Assembly: GCA_009773995.1 (NCBI GenBank)
Contig: VSMY01000005.1
Span: 1-36,579, forward strand
Origin: Oscillibacter sp.
GTDB taxonomy: Bacteria > Bacillota > Clostridia > Oscillospirales > Oscillospiraceae
DNA: 36,579 nucleotides
Direction: 5' to 3'
The position numbers were made by a program, and so were the translations under genes. Every line of letters starts with the position of its first letter. The first letter of the stretch is position 1. Below the pieces are notes generated by a model, which saw nothing but the letters and a program-made list of their open reading frames with translations, was not told the DNA's origin and did not search any database. Shown piece by piece: positions 8,162 through 16,877 of the stretch.

Positions 8162-8545
8162 ATGGCAAAGAAGCAGAAGCGGCTCACGCAGCGCGAGAAG
8201 GCCGAGAGAGCGGCCATTAAAAAGCAGCTCCAAGCGGATGGAGTCCTCCCGCCCAACAAACCCCGGCTCAATCGAAAGAAGTTCGCCCGGGAAGCGTTCG
8301 AGGCGTTTGAAGCGTTCTACACCTCCGAGCCCATCCGGGCAGAGCTCTCGCTCATTAAGGCGATCGGCTTCATGGTGGGGCCGGACATGAAGGAGGTCTC
8401 GCCGGAGGAGGTCGGCGTCCTCAAGCTGCTCAAGCTGGCGGTTGAGTACAACGCTTTTCTCAGAAAACTTGAGAGCGAGGGCCGCACGAAGTACAACTAC
8501 GGGGAGCTCATTGACGAGGTCATTCTCCCCATCACCAACTTATAG
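8162..8545 (+). CDS. Basic helical protein before the lysin, unknown
   Basis: ATG 8162; upstream GGGGGCTGGG is a modest ribosome-binding site. The 127-residue product has a Lys/Arg-rich N-terminal helix (about 1-45), then amphipathic helices (REAFEAFEAFYTSEPIRAELSL; PEEVGVLKLLKLAVEYNAFL) and a C-terminal YGELIDEVILPITNL. No catalytic motif is visible. It lies 14 bp upstream of the endolysin. Function unknown. Confidence 0.6.
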   Translation: MAKKQKRLTQREKAERAAIKKQLQADGVLPPNKPRLNRKKFAREAFEAFEAFYTSEPIRAELSLIKAIGFMVGPDMKEVSPEEVGVLKLLKLAVEYNAFLRKLESEGRTKYNYGELIDEVILPITNL

Positions 8546-8559
8546 GAGGTAAAACCACC

Positions 8560-9939
8560 ATGGCAAAACTGACACCCGACGCGACGAGGACGGAGTGCGG
8601 CCTCGTCATCAACGAGAAGATTATTCCCTGGGGGGCCAAGTGGCCCAAGGACTCGGGAAAGTACAAGAAGGGCCAGAAGTTCAAGGCGGACAAGCGACTC
8701 TCCGGGGGCACCGGCAAGGTGGCGGGCATCACCATCCACAACACCAACGACCTGGAGAATGTGGAGGAGGACGCGGAGCAGTACACCCGGGCGACATGGC
8801 CCAACGCCAACATGAACGACGCCCGCGTCCATTACTACGTGGACGACATCAATGCGTGGCAGAACCTGGAGGACACCGAGGTGGGCTGGCACGCCGGAGA
8901 CGGCAGCAGCGGCCCAGGGAACGGGACGACCATCGCAATCGAGATCATCATGGACGGCACCGGGAGCAAGGAAGACCTGGGGGCCGAGGCCAACGGCGTC
9001 ATCCTGGCCGCGCTGCTGCTGAAGAAGTACGGCCTGACCGTGGAGCAGCTCTACACTCACAATCACTGGATGGGCCACCCGGACGCGATCGTGCAGGGAG
9101 CCCGTAAAAACTGCCCGCTCTACATCCTCCCGCACTGGGAGCAGTTCAAGGCCAGGGTCGCCGCGAAGCTGGCGGAGCTCAACGAAGCGGGCACCGACGC
9201 CCCCATCGAGGAGGTCAGGACGGCGATCATGGGCGAGGCCCGGGCTACGGCCCAGCAGATGGCCCTCTACTGCCGGAGCAAGAACGCCGAGCCGAAGATC
9301 ACCAGCTGCTCCCTGGAGGAGCTGGCGGAGATGTATCTGGAGGAGGGCAAGGCCGAGGGCGTCCGTGGCGACGTGGCCTGGGCCCAGAGCCTCCATGAGA
9401 CCGGCTTCTTCAAGTTCGGCGGCATCGTCCAGCCGGGGCAGAACAACTTCGCGGGCATCGGGGCCCTGAACGGGAATGCCAAGGGACAGGCGGCGACCTT
9501 CCCCGACCCGCGCACCGGCGTCCGGGCCCAAATCCAGCACCTGAAGGCATACGCCTCCAAGGAACCGCTGGTGAACGCCTGTGTCGACCCACGCTTCTCC
9601 CTGGTCGTCCGGGGCTCCGCCGAGTTCGTGGAATGGCTGGGGGCCTCCGACAATCCCCAGGGCAAGGGCTGGGCGGTACCGGGCAAAGGCTACGGGGCCA
9701 GTGTGGTCAAGCTGCTGGGCGCAGTTATGGCCCAGGAAACGCCACAGAGCCCCGCAGAGCCCCCGGAGCCCGACCCCCTGGCCCAGTTCCCCGAGTGGCA
9801 GCGGGATGGTCTGACGAGGCTCGTGGAGGCCGGTATCATCAACAGCCCGGACGTCTGGGCCGCTCGCTATGGGACGCAGATCACAGTCGGTGAGATCTTC
9901 GGTATTCTGGGCAGGATGTGCCAGAAGCCGGAGGAGTAA
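8560..9939 (+). CDS. Two-domain endolysin: amidase plus glucosaminidase-like
   Basis: This enzyme should degrade host peptidoglycan at lysis. ATG 8560 follows TAGGAGGT; 459 residues, no signal peptide, so export would depend on a holin. Residues about 50-190 form an amidase_2/PGRP-type N-acetylmuramoyl-L-alanine amidase, with zinc ligands likely H60 (GITIHNT), H167 or H169 (YTHNHW) and C185 (KNCP). Residues about 250-385 look like a glucosaminidase (FlgJ/LytB type) with catalytic E280 in SLHETGFF and the NNFAGIGA motif. The C-terminal 60 residues (QRDGLTRLVEAGIINSPDVW) resemble a small helical repeat that may aid wall binding. It lies before the Mor-like activator, while the holin-like genes are after it. 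Confidence 0.9.
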   Translation: MAKLTPDATRTECGLVINEKIIPWGAKWPKDSGKYKKGQKFKADKRLSGGTGKVAGITIHNTNDLENVEEDAEQYTRATWPNANMNDARVHYYVDDINAWQNLEDTEVGWHAGDGSSGPGNGTTIAIEIIMDGTGSKEDLGAEANGVILAALLLKKYGLTVEQLYTHNHWMGHPDAIVQGARKNCPLYILPHWEQFKARVAAKLAELNEAGTDAPIEEVRTAIMGEARATAQQMALYCRSKNAEPKITSCSLEELAEMYLEEGKAEGVRGDVAWAQSLHETGFFKFGGIVQPGQNNFAGIGALNGNAKGQAATFPDPRTGVRAQIQHLKAYASKEPLVNACVDPRFSLVVRGSAEFVEWLGASDNPQGKGWAVPGKGYGASVVKLLGAVMAQETPQSPAEPPEPDPLAQFPEWQRDGLTRLVEAGIINSPDVWAARYGTQITVGEIFGILGRMCQKPEE

Positions 9940-9957
9940 CAGGAAGGAGGCGCGGGC

Positions 9958-10275
9958 ATGGACAATTTTCTGAAGGAGCTGACCGTTGAGATGCTGCCGG
10001 ACGGTCTCTGGCGTCAGATCGCCGAGGCAATCGGGGTCGAGAATTTCTACAAGCTCGCCGAGGTGATCGGCGGGGCGACCATCTACATCCCCCAGGCGGA
10101 AAGCATCACGCGCCCTGTCCGCGATGCTCACATCAAGGACGAGTTTAACGGCTACAACCACAGCGAGCTGGCCCGGAAGTATGGTGTAACCGACCGCTGG
10201 GTTCGGGAGCTGTGCGGCCCCGGCATCGTGGAGGGGCAGATTGACCTGTTCGGCGGGCAGGACGGGGCTTCTTAG
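9958..10275 (+). CDS. Mor-type middle/late transcription activator
   Basis: ATG 9958 after GGAAGGAGG; 105 residues. Mu Mor and C form dimers that bend promoter DNA and recruit RNA polymerase for the next transcription phase. Here the N-terminal half (DGLWRQIAEAIGVENFYKLAEVIGGATIYIP) matches the Mor dimerisation region, and the C-terminal FNGYNHSELARKYGVTDRWVRELC (about 62-85) is the helix-turn-helix. It is the last gene before a strong terminator, so it closes the early operon and is the obvious regulator of the structural genes downstream. No separate C-like paralogue was found. Confidence 0.9.
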   Translation: MDNFLKELTVEMLPDGLWRQIAEAIGVENFYKLAEVIGGATIYIPQAESITRPVRDAHIKDEFNGYNHSELARKYGVTDRWVRELCGPGIVEGQIDLFGGQDGAS

Positions 10276-10288
10276 AATCAAATCTAAG
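10271..10288. promoter_or_regulatory. Inverted repeat over the end of the Mor gene
   Basis: CTTAGA (10271-10276) and TCTAAG (10283-10288) are inverted around six bases. The left arm overlaps the Mor stop codon (TAG 10273-10275). It lies 42 bp before the terminator and about 100 bp before the holin-like gene. An activator-binding site or part of a promoter is plausible; this is inference. Confidence 0.3.
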
Positions 10289-10329
10289 AATTGCTTCATA
10301 AGGACACTTCCGGGAAAACAAGATACCCT

Positions 10330-10361
10330 AAGACTACGAGCTTCGCTCGTAGTCTTATTTT
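10330..10361 (+). terminator. Strong intrinsic terminator after the Mor gene
   Basis: AAGACTACGAGC (10330-10341) pairs perfectly with GCTCGTAGTCTT (10345-10356) around a 3-base loop, and is followed by ATTTTTAT. A 12-bp stem plus a U-run is a textbook Rho-independent terminator. It should end the early transcript. The next gene's ribosome-binding site begins only about 14 bp later. Confidence 0.92.
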
Positions 10362-10384
10362 TATGCTCGAAGGAGGCAGAAAAC

Positions 10385-10906
10385 ATGAACATGGAAGTCA
10401 TCACCAGCGCGGCGGGCAACGTGCTCGCCAACATCGTCCTCGCCGTCATCGCCCTGGCCGGGGCCTATGCGGTCTACTACATCCGGCTGGCCGGGGCCCA
10501 GGTGAAGGCGCAGACGAAGCAGATCGAGGACAAGACGGCCCGCGAGCTGCTGGAGAACGCTCTGGACGACGTGGTCAATCTGGCGACAGTTTCGGTCAAT
10601 GCCATGGAGCAGACCACCGCCAAGGCGATCAGGGACGGCGTCAAGGCCGGGCTCAACAGCAAGGAGGAGCTGGTCATCCTGGGCAAGAAGGTCTTCTGCG
10701 AGGTGAAGGCCGCAATCGCACCGGAGGCGCAGCGGGTCATCACCGAGAACCTGGGCAGCTTCGACGACTACCTGACCAAGTGCATCGAGGACGCCGTCCT
10801 CAAGGTCAAGCGGGACGACCCCTACCTGACGATCTCCGGGGAGCTGCTGGACGGCATCGGCGAGGCCACGGCGAAGGAGGACGCCCCCGGAGCTGCCGCC
10901 GAGTAA
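10385..10906 (+). CDS. Holin-like protein, LLH type
   Basis: ATG 10385 with GAAGGAGGC upstream; 173 residues. One N-terminal membrane helix (about 11-33, VLANIVLAVIALAGAYAVYYI) is followed by a long charged helical domain with DDVVNLATVSVNAMEQTTAKA. This layout matches the LLH family of phage holins found in Gram-positive phages. The holin would form membrane lesions through which the endolysin encoded at 8560 passes. It is the first gene after the terminator and is followed 10 bp later by another membrane protein. Confidence 0.75.
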   Translation: MNMEVITSAAGNVLANIVLAVIALAGAYAVYYIRLAGAQVKAQTKQIEDKTARELLENALDDVVNLATVSVNAMEQTTAKAIRDGVKAGLNSKEELVILGKKVFCEVKAAIAPEAQRVITENLGSFDDYLTKCIEDAVLKVKRDDPYLTISGELLDGIGEATAKEDAPGAAAE

Positions 10907-10916
10907 GGAGGCCCTC

Positions 10917-11261
10917 ATGGACATCACCCAGATCACTGCCGTTATCGGCGCGGCGGCGTCGCTGCTCTGCACCCTGGTCGTGGGGGCTCTGACCTACTTC
11001 ATCAAGAAAACGCTGACCTCCCTGGAGGACGCGGACAAGCGGAATGCTGCCGCAATCCAGGCGGAGGCCAGCAAGCGGGAGCAGGAGCTGAAGGAGCTGA
11101 ACGGCCAGCTCAGCGACCTGAAGAGCGATCTGCCGCTGGTCTACACTTTGCGGGAGGACTTCATCCGCAGCATGAACAGCGTCGACCACAATATCAGCGG
11201 GCTCGACCAGAAGGTCGACCAGATTCTCCGTCTCATCACATCCTTCGGAAAGGAGGGGTAA
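10917..11261 (+). CDS. Membrane-anchored coiled-coil protein
   Basis: ATG 10917 after TAAGGAGG; 114 residues. An N-terminal membrane helix (about 7-29, AVIGAAASLLCTLVVGALTYFI) is followed by a continuous charged coiled-coil (residues 32-72) and a C-terminal helix. It lies beside the holin, so it may be a second holin, antiholin or spanin-like accessory; its size and topology recall Mu-like lysis-region proteins. The exact role is not resolvable from sequence. Confidence 0.65.
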   Translation: MDITQITAVIGAAASLLCTLVVGALTYFIKKTLTSLEDADKRNAAAIQAEASKREQELKELNGQLSDLKSDLPLVYTLREDFIRSMNSVDHNISGLDQKVDQILRLITSFGKEG

Positions 11262-11264
11262 ATT

Positions 11265-11588
11265 ATGACCTTTTTGGATGAAAACACCGAGCTGGAGGTG
11301 GAGAAGAACAAAGCGATCCGGGGCTATATCGTGCGGGCCCTGGCCCGGGGCAACAATGGGGCCCTGCTGGTTCGCCAGATCGTCAATGCGCTTATGGCGG
11401 ACAACCTCATCATGACCCCGGACATCGGCAAATATCTCAAGTACCTGGAGGACGGCGGTTATGTCGAGTTCACCAACCGCTCCGTCAACGCCTACAACGC
11501 CTACCGGAAGGACGCCGTGGTGCAGCTCACCAAGAAGGGCATCGACTTGGTGGAGGACACCATCCAGGACGGTGGGGTCAATGTCTGA
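11265..11588 (+). CDS. Winged-helix protein next to the small terminase
   Basis: ATG 11265 with AAAGGAGGGG upstream; 107 residues. The core (IRGYIVRALARGNNGALLVRQIVNALMADNLIMTPDIGKYLKYLEDGGYVEFTN) has the helix pattern of a winged helix, ending with beta-wing-like VVQLTKKGIDLVEDTI. A DNA-binding protein immediately upstream of the gp27-like small terminase is a common feature of Mu-like phages. It may assist packaging or control late genes. It overlaps the next gene by 8 bp. Confidence 0.65.
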   Translation: MTFLDENTELEVEKNKAIRGYIVRALARGNNGALLVRQIVNALMADNLIMTPDIGKYLKYLEDGGYVEFTNRSVNAYNAYRKDAVVQLTKKGIDLVEDTIQDGGVNV

Positions 11589-12153
11589 GAAGAAACGCCG
11601 GAGGGGTCGGATACACTCCACCGTAGACGACCTCCCGGAGCCTCTCAAGTCACAGTTCGAGGTGAAGCTGGCAAACCCGGCGAACACCTACAACGAGCTC
11701 TCCGAATGGCTGAAGGGCGAGGGCTACTCCATCAGCAAGTCGGCGATCGGACGGTACGCAGTACGGACGAGGGAGGCCGCGCAGCGCGTGGCCGAAACCC
11801 TCCAGCGCACCCAGGCAATCGCCCAGGCTGTGGAAGCGCACCCTGACCTGGACTACACCAAGGCGGCGGAGCTGGTACTCATGGACGGCCTCATGCAGCG
11901 GGTCAGCACCGCCGAGGAGGAATTTGACGAAATGCCGCTGGACAAGGCCGGTCGCCTGATTGCATCCCTGGCCCGGAACGCCACCTATGAAAAGCGCGTC
12001 CGGGCTGACCTGAAGAAGAAGGCGGAGCTGGCCTTTGACCAGATGGAGGCGGAGCTTATGTCGGCAATCAAACAGCACCCGGAGCTGGCGGGCGAGCTGC
12101 ACGACGTTCTGGCCAGGGCGCGGGAGAAGGTGCTGACCGATGGCGAAGATTGA
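11581..12153 (+). CDS. Small terminase subunit (Mu gp27, DUF3486 type)
   Basis: ATG 11581 lies inside the preceding gene; 190 residues. The N-terminus (RRRGRIHSTVDDLPEPLKSQFEVKLANP) and the helix-turn-helix-like SEWLKGEGYSISKSAIGRYAVR are characteristic of the Mu gp27/DUF3486 family, which recognises phage DNA and feeds the large terminase. The C-terminal half is helical and oligomerisation-prone. It overlaps the large terminase start by 14 bp, which supports a functional pair. Confidence 0.9.
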   Translation: MSEKKRRRGRIHSTVDDLPEPLKSQFEVKLANPANTYNELSEWLKGEGYSISKSAIGRYAVRTREAAQRVAETLQRTQAIAQAVEAHPDLDYTKAAELVLMDGLMQRVSTAEEEFDEMPLDKAGRLIASLARNATYEKRVRADLKKKAELAFDQMEAELMSAIKQHPELAGELHDVLARAREKVLTDGED

Positions 12154-13915
12154 CCTGAAGGAATACCTGGAGCGGCTGGAGGAGCCGGAAGACCGGGAAG
12201 CGGTCGCCAACCGCGACTACCAGCGGGAGCTTTTTCTTGAATATGTTGTCCGCGACAGCAATTTCCCCGAGCGTCGGGCGGAGCTCCTCCGGGACTTCAA
12301 GGCCGGGAAGGAGCTGACCGGGCCGAAGGGACTGCGCCGGAAGCTCGGGGCGATCGACCTGGAGTATTTTGGGCGGGCCTACCTCGCGCACTACTTCGTC
12401 CGAAAATCCCCCGCGTTCCACGGCGAGCTCGACCGCATCTGGCGGGAGGGCGTCCTGAAGGGGCTTGACCCAACCGTCGCCGCGAAGGAGATCAGCCGGG
12501 CGGACGGCTGCAGGAGGGCGATTGAAGCCCCCCGTGGCCACGCCAAGAGCACGACCTTTACTTTCAAGGACTCCATCCACGCGGCGGTCTATGCCTACAA
12601 GCACTATGAGATCATCCTCTCCGACAGCTCCGAACAGGCCGAGGGCTTCCTGGCGGACATCAAGACCGAGTTCGAGGAAAACGCAGCTCTCCGGGAGGAC
12701 TTCGGGGAGCTGGAGGGGAAGGTCTGGAAATCGTCGGTCATTCTGACCGCCAACGGGGTCAAGATCGAGGCGATCGGCTCCGGCAAGAAAATCCGCGGAC
12801 GCCGCCACAAGCAGTGGAGGCCAGACCTCATCGTCTGCGACGATCTGGAGAACGACGAGAACGTCAACACGCCGGAGCAGCGTAAGAAGCTCCGGGACTG
12901 GTTTTACAAGGCGGTCTCCAAGGCGGGCGACACCTACACGGACATCGTCTACATCGGGACGCTGCTGCACTTTGACGCGCTGCTGGCCAACGTCGCCAAG
13001 AACCCCAGCTACAAGGCCGTCAAGTACCGGGGCGTCATCAGCTTCGCCACCAACAGCGAGCTCTGGGACGCCTGGGAGAGCATCTTCACCGACCTCGCCA
13101 ACGAGAACCGGCAGGATGAGGCCCGGGCCTTCTATGAGGCGAACCGGGAGGCGATGCTGGAGGGCACCGCAGTCCTCTGGGAAGAAAAGCTGTCCTACTA
13201 CGACCTCATGGTGATCCGCATTTCCGAGGGCGAGGCCAGCTTCAACAGTGAAATCCAGAACGACCCCATTGACCCGGAAAACTGCACCTTCCAGGAGGAG
13301 TGGTTTGACTTCTGGGACGACGACGGGAAGCAGCAGCCGGACTTCTCCGACCCGCGCTTCCTGTTCATTGGGGCCAACGACCCCTCCCTGGGCAAGAACA
13401 AGAAGTCGGACACCAGCTCCATTTTTGCGCTGGCCAAGGATACCCTCACCGGCTACCTCTACGTCGTGATCGCGGACGTCGCCAAGCGGAAACCCGACCA
13501 GATCATTGAGGATGCGCTGGAGGCGAGCCGACGTCTGAAGCGCGACTTCAAGCGGCCTTACTACAAGTTCGGCGTGGAGACGGTGCAGTTCCAGTATTAC
13601 TTCGCGGAGATCATGCGGCAGCGGGCGGCGGAGGCTGGCGAGTACCTTCCTATCGAGGAGATCAACAGCACCCAGAATAAAGACGCCCGCATCCAGTCGC
13701 TGCAGCCCTTCGTGAAAAATGGCTACATCAAGTTCAGCAAGAAACACAAGACCCTCCTGAAGCAAATGACCGAGTACCCCATGGGCAAGAACGACGACGC
13801 CCCGGACGGGCTCCAGATGGCCGTGAAGCTGGCCCTGGACATCAAGGTCGGGCGGAGGGTCGAATACAAGAGCGTCATCGCCCGCGCCCTGGACTTTCGG
13901 CGCGGAGCCTACTAA
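12140..13915 (+). CDS. Large terminase subunit (Mu gp28 type)
   Basis: The packaging motor and nuclease; ATG 12140, 591 residues. The ATPase has a Walker A-like loop at 130-138 (APRGHAKST) and Walker B at about 230-235 (LIVCDD). The nuclease domain begins near FLFIGANDPSLG (D414) and includes the late acidic DDAPDGLQMAV motif, which together supply metal ligands. In Mu-like phages this enzyme packages headfuls starting near the left phage end and including host DNA. Length and motif spacing fit the family, and the small subunit is directly upstream. Confidence 0.93.
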   Translation: MAKIDLKEYLERLEEPEDREAVANRDYQRELFLEYVVRDSNFPERRAELLRDFKAGKELTGPKGLRRKLGAIDLEYFGRAYLAHYFVRKSPAFHGELDRIWREGVLKGLDPTVAAKEISRADGCRRAIEAPRGHAKSTTFTFKDSIHAAVYAYKHYEIILSDSSEQAEGFLADIKTEFEENAALREDFGELEGKVWKSSVILTANGVKIEAIGSGKKIRGRRHKQWRPDLIVCDDLENDENVNTPEQRKKLRDWFYKAVSKAGDTYTDIVYIGTLLHFDALLANVAKNPSYKAVKYRGVISFATNSELWDAWESIFTDLANENRQDEARAFYEANREAMLEGTAVLWEEKLSYYDLMVIRISEGEASFNSEIQNDPIDPENCTFQEEWFDFWDDDGKQQPDFSDPRFLFIGANDPSLGKNKKSDTSSIFALAKDTLTGYLYVVIADVAKRKPDQIIEDALEASRRLKRDFKRPYYKFGVETVQFQYYFAEIMRQRAAEAGEYLPIEEINSTQNKDARIQSLQPFVKNGYIKFSKKHKTLLKQMTEYPMGKNDDAPDGLQMAVKLALDIKVGRRVEYKSVIARALDFRRGAY

Positions 13916-13928
13916 GGAGGCGAGAGCT

Positions 13929-14591
13929 ATTATCCAAGAGAACACCATCATCCACGGCGACAGCCTCACAGTGCTCCGGGAGATGGAGGCCGGGAGCGTG
14001 GACGCGATCATCACCGACCCGCCCTACGGCATCAACTACGTTTCCCAGACCGGGGCCAAAATCAAGAACGACAAGTCGCCCTTTATCTGGTTCCTCTATG
14101 ACGCTTTCCGGGTTCTCAAATCCGGGGAGTCGGGCCGGGGCTCCCTGGTCTGCTTTACCCGCTGGGACGTGCAGCAGACCTTCATCGACGCGATGAAGCT
14201 GGCGGGCTTCCAGGTCAAGAGCGAGGTGATCTGGGACAAGGTATTCCACGGCATGGGCGACACCAAGGCGGCGTTCGCCCCCTCCCACGAGAACATTATC
14301 TTTGCGGTCAAGGGGAAATTCAGCTTTCCCGGGCACCGTCCGAAAGACCTTGTCACCTTCCAGAAGATCAACAGCTCCCAGATGGTACACCCGACCGAGA
14401 AGCCCGTGGGCCTCCTGGCCAACCTCATCACCAGCGTCACCAAGCCCGGCGGCCTCATCCTCGACCCGTTTGCCGGGAGCGGCTCCACCCTGGTCGCTGC
14501 CAAGAAGACCGGACGGCGGTTCATCGGCGTGGAGCTGGACGACGACTACTACCAGATCGCGCAGCGGCGCGTTGAGGAGGCCGTGGAATGA
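13929..14591 (+). CDS. DNA methyltransferase (beta-type order), apparent ATT start
   Basis: The protein has DPPY at about 30-33 (IITDPPYG) and the AdoMet-binding FAGSG at about 181-185 (LDPFAGSGST). This order (catalytic motif before the AdoMet motif) is that of beta-class amino-methyltransferases, which make N6-methyladenine or N4-methylcytosine. The first in-frame GTG (13971) would remove the conserved IIHGDSL start, and no ATG is available. AAGGAGG at 13914-13920 sits exactly 8 nt before an ATT at 13929, giving (M)IQENTIIHGDSL, which I take as the start; 220 residues. The gene may protect phage DNA from host restriction. It sits between terminase and portal and overlaps the portal start as ATGA. 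Confidence 0.88.
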   Translation: MIQENTIIHGDSLTVLREMEAGSVDAIITDPPYGINYVSQTGAKIKNDKSPFIWFLYDAFRVLKSGESGRGSLVCFTRWDVQQTFIDAMKLAGFQVKSEVIWDKVFHGMGDTKAAFAPSHENIIFAVKGKFSFPGHRPKDLVTFQKINSSQMVHPTEKPVGLLANLITSVTKPGGLILDPFAGSGSTLVAAKKTGRRFIGVELDDDYYQIAQRRVEEAVE

Positions 14592-16183
14592 GCAGAAGAA
14601 AGCAGCGGCGGCAGAACGCCCAAGCCCCGCCCGCACCTCTGCGCCGTCCTGATATTCAGGAGATCGCCGTCGCCCATGTGACGGACAAATATAGCGAATA
14701 TCCCAGCAACGGCCTCACCCCTATCAAGCTGGCGGAGATACTCAAGGAAGCCGACGCGGGCGACGTGCTGCGGCAGATGGAGCTGTTTGAGGAAATGGAG
14801 GAAAAAGACCCCCACCTGTCCAGCCAGCTTCAGACCCGGAAGAACGCCGTCACCGGCCTGGACTTCGAGATCATCCCGTTCAGCGACGATCCCCGGGACA
14901 AGGAGATCGCCGCCTTCATCGAGGAGCAGCTCGGCGGCATGGAGGGCTTCGAGGACGTGGAGAACGATCTGCTGGACGCGATCGGTAAGGGCTTCGCTGT
15001 TTCGGAGATCATGTGGGGCTATGACGAGGGGCACGTTGTCGCCACCCAGATCAAATCCCGGCACCAGAAGCGGTTCTTCTGGGATAGCCTGGACGACTCG
15101 TTCAAGGTACGCACCCAAGAACACACCGAGGGGCTGCTGCTCCCGGCGAACAAGTTCATCGTCCACAAGTACAAGGCCCGCAGCGGGCACACCTCCCGGG
15201 CGGGTATCCTCCGGGTCGTGGCCTGGATGTACCTGTTCAAAAATTACGATCTGAAGGACTGGGTCAGCTTCGCCGAGGTCTATGGCCTCCCGCTCCGGCT
15301 GGGCAAGTATGCGCCAGGAGCGAGCGAGGCCGACAAGGTGGCCCTCATGCAAGCTCTCATCCAGATCGGCGCGGACGCAGCGGGCATCATCCCGGACGGC
15401 ACCACCATCGACTTCATCACCACGGAGAAGACCAGCTCCACCGACCTCTATGAACGGCTGGCCCGTTACTGCGACGAGCAGATCAGCAAAGCGATCCTGG
15501 GCCAGACCCTCACCTCAGACTCGGGCGGCGGCAGCTACGCCCAGAGCAAGACTCACAACGACGTCCGGCACGATCTGACCGTGGCCGACTGCAAGGCCCT
15601 GGCCTCCACCCTCCGGCGCGACCTCATTCGCCCTCTCTGCATTTTCAACTTCGGCGAGGACAAGCGCATCCCCAAGATACAGTTTGACTGCGAGGAAGGG
15701 GAAGACCTGGAGCAGACCGCCAACATCCTGGACGTGCTCATTGGGAAGATCGGGCTGCGGGTACCCACCAGCTACATCTACAAGAAGTTCAGCATCCCGG
15801 AGCCGGAGGCCGACGAGGAGGTCGCCACCCCCCGGGCTGCAGCGGGGCCGGGCGTCCTCCCCTTCAAACAGGAACCGCCCGCACCATCTATTGTGCTGAA
15901 GGCCGGAGCCGACGCAGAGCCCGGTACCCAGGCGCATATCGACCGGCTGGCCGACGCCGCCGTCAGGCGCGGGGCTGGCTGCTTCAAAAAAGCCTTCGCC
16001 CCGGTTCTCAAAATAATTGAGAATGCGGGGAGCCTGGAGGAGCTTCGGGCCATGATGGAGGACGAGAAGGCCGTCGCCGAGCTCTACAAGGCGATGGACG
16101 TCACCCAGGCGGAGGAGCTGCTCCAGAAGGTTATGGTGTACGCCAACCTGGAGGGGAGGGCCCTGGAAGATGGACGGCATTGA
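14588..16183 (+). CDS. Portal protein (Mu gp29, DUF935 type)
   Basis: ATG 14588 overlaps the methyltransferase stop; 531 residues. The portal ring forms the DNA entry channel at one capsid vertex. Family features include GLTPIKLAEILKEADAGDVLRQMELFEEMEEKDPHL near the N-terminus, KNAVTGLDFEI, GKGFAVSEIMW and the SKAILGQTLTSDSGGGSYAQSKTHNDVR region (about 297-325), typical of Mu-like portals. The C-terminal 130 residues are less conserved and include a Pro/Ala-rich linker. Gene order between terminase and the MuF protein supports the call. Confidence 0.93.
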   Translation: MSRRKQRRQNAQAPPAPLRRPDIQEIAVAHVTDKYSEYPSNGLTPIKLAEILKEADAGDVLRQMELFEEMEEKDPHLSSQLQTRKNAVTGLDFEIIPFSDDPRDKEIAAFIEEQLGGMEGFEDVENDLLDAIGKGFAVSEIMWGYDEGHVVATQIKSRHQKRFFWDSLDDSFKVRTQEHTEGLLLPANKFIVHKYKARSGHTSRAGILRVVAWMYLFKNYDLKDWVSFAEVYGLPLRLGKYAPGASEADKVALMQALIQIGADAAGIIPDGTTIDFITTEKTSSTDLYERLARYCDEQISKAILGQTLTSDSGGGSYAQSKTHNDVRHDLTVADCKALASTLRRDLIRPLCIFNFGEDKRIPKIQFDCEEGEDLEQTANILDVLIGKIGLRVPTSYIYKKFSIPEPEADEEVATPRAAAGPGVLPFKQEPPAPSIVLKAGADAEPGTQAHIDRLADAAVRRGAGCFKKAFAPVLKIIENAGSLEELRAMMEDEKAVAELYKAMDVTQAEELLQKVMVYANLEGRALEDGRH

Positions 16184-16877
16184 TACGATTTTCAGCCGGA
16201 AAGACATGACCTTTCAGGAGGCCGTGGACTACTTCAAAGAGCGCGTCCCGGTCACGGCAGATACTTTTTACAAGATCGCCGAGGAATACCGAGCCCTGGC
16301 CTTCACCGTCAGCGGCTACACCAAGGCCCAAATCCTGAAAAAGTTCTACGACGAGCTGCTCTCCGCGTTGGAGGACGGCAGCACTCTCCAGGAGTTCCAG
16401 GCCAACATGAACGACTTCCTGGAGTCGGAGGGTTACGAAGGGCTCAACCCGGAACAGGCCGACCTGATTTTCCGCACCAATATCCAAACGGCCTACAACG
16501 TGGGCCATTACCAGCAAATGACCGACCCCGCCGTCATGGAGCTGCGCCCCTTCTGGCAATATGACGCGGTCAACGACTCCCACACCCGGCCCAGTCACCT
16601 GGAGATGGATGGCCGCGTCTTCCCGGCAGATTCCCCCGTCTGGAATACCTGGTTCCCGCCCAACGGATTCAAGTGCCGCTGCACCGTGAGAACACTCTCC
16701 AGGCGTCAGGTGGAGCAGCGGGGCCTGACCGTGGAGACCTCATACCCGGCAGTCGCGCCCGACCCGCACTTCGGCACCAACCCGGCAAAGGTGCGCTTTG
16801 AGCCCGACCTGAAGGGCTACCCGGAGCAGCTGGTGAAAGCATACCAAGCCCGGCAAAAGGAGGGAGCCCCCAAATAG
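16170..16877 (+). CDS. Head morphogenesis protein (Mu gp30/MuF type)
   Basis: ATG 16170 overlaps the portal end by 14 bp; 235 residues. The MuF-like domain is evident from LIFRTNIQTAYNVGHYQQM, the DSHTRPSHLEMDGRVFPADSPVW segment and the Cys-containing PPNGFKCRCTVRTLS (about 165-180). MuF proteins sit inside the head near the portal and are needed for assembly; in other phages they are sometimes fused to toxins, but no extra domain is present here. A 135-bp non-coding gap follows. Confidence 0.93.
   Translation: MDGIDTIFSRKDMTFQEAVDYFKERVPVTADTFYKIAEEYRALAFTVSGYTKAQILKKFYDELLSALEDGSTLQEFQANMNDFLESEGYEGLNPEQADLIFRTNIQTAYNVGHYQQMTDPAVMELRPFWQYDAVNDSHTRPSHLEMDGRVFPADSPVWNTWFPPNGFKCRCTVRTLSRRQVEQRGLTVETSYPAVAPDPHFGTNPAKVRFEPDLKGYPEQLVKAYQARQKEGAPK

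Noticed and set aside
8497..10449. A 650-codon open frame on the minus strand opposite the lysin and Mor genes
   Set aside because: Its composition is that of an antisense shadow in GC-rich DNA. It lacks a ribosome-binding site, and the plus strand carries clear protein families with good starts.
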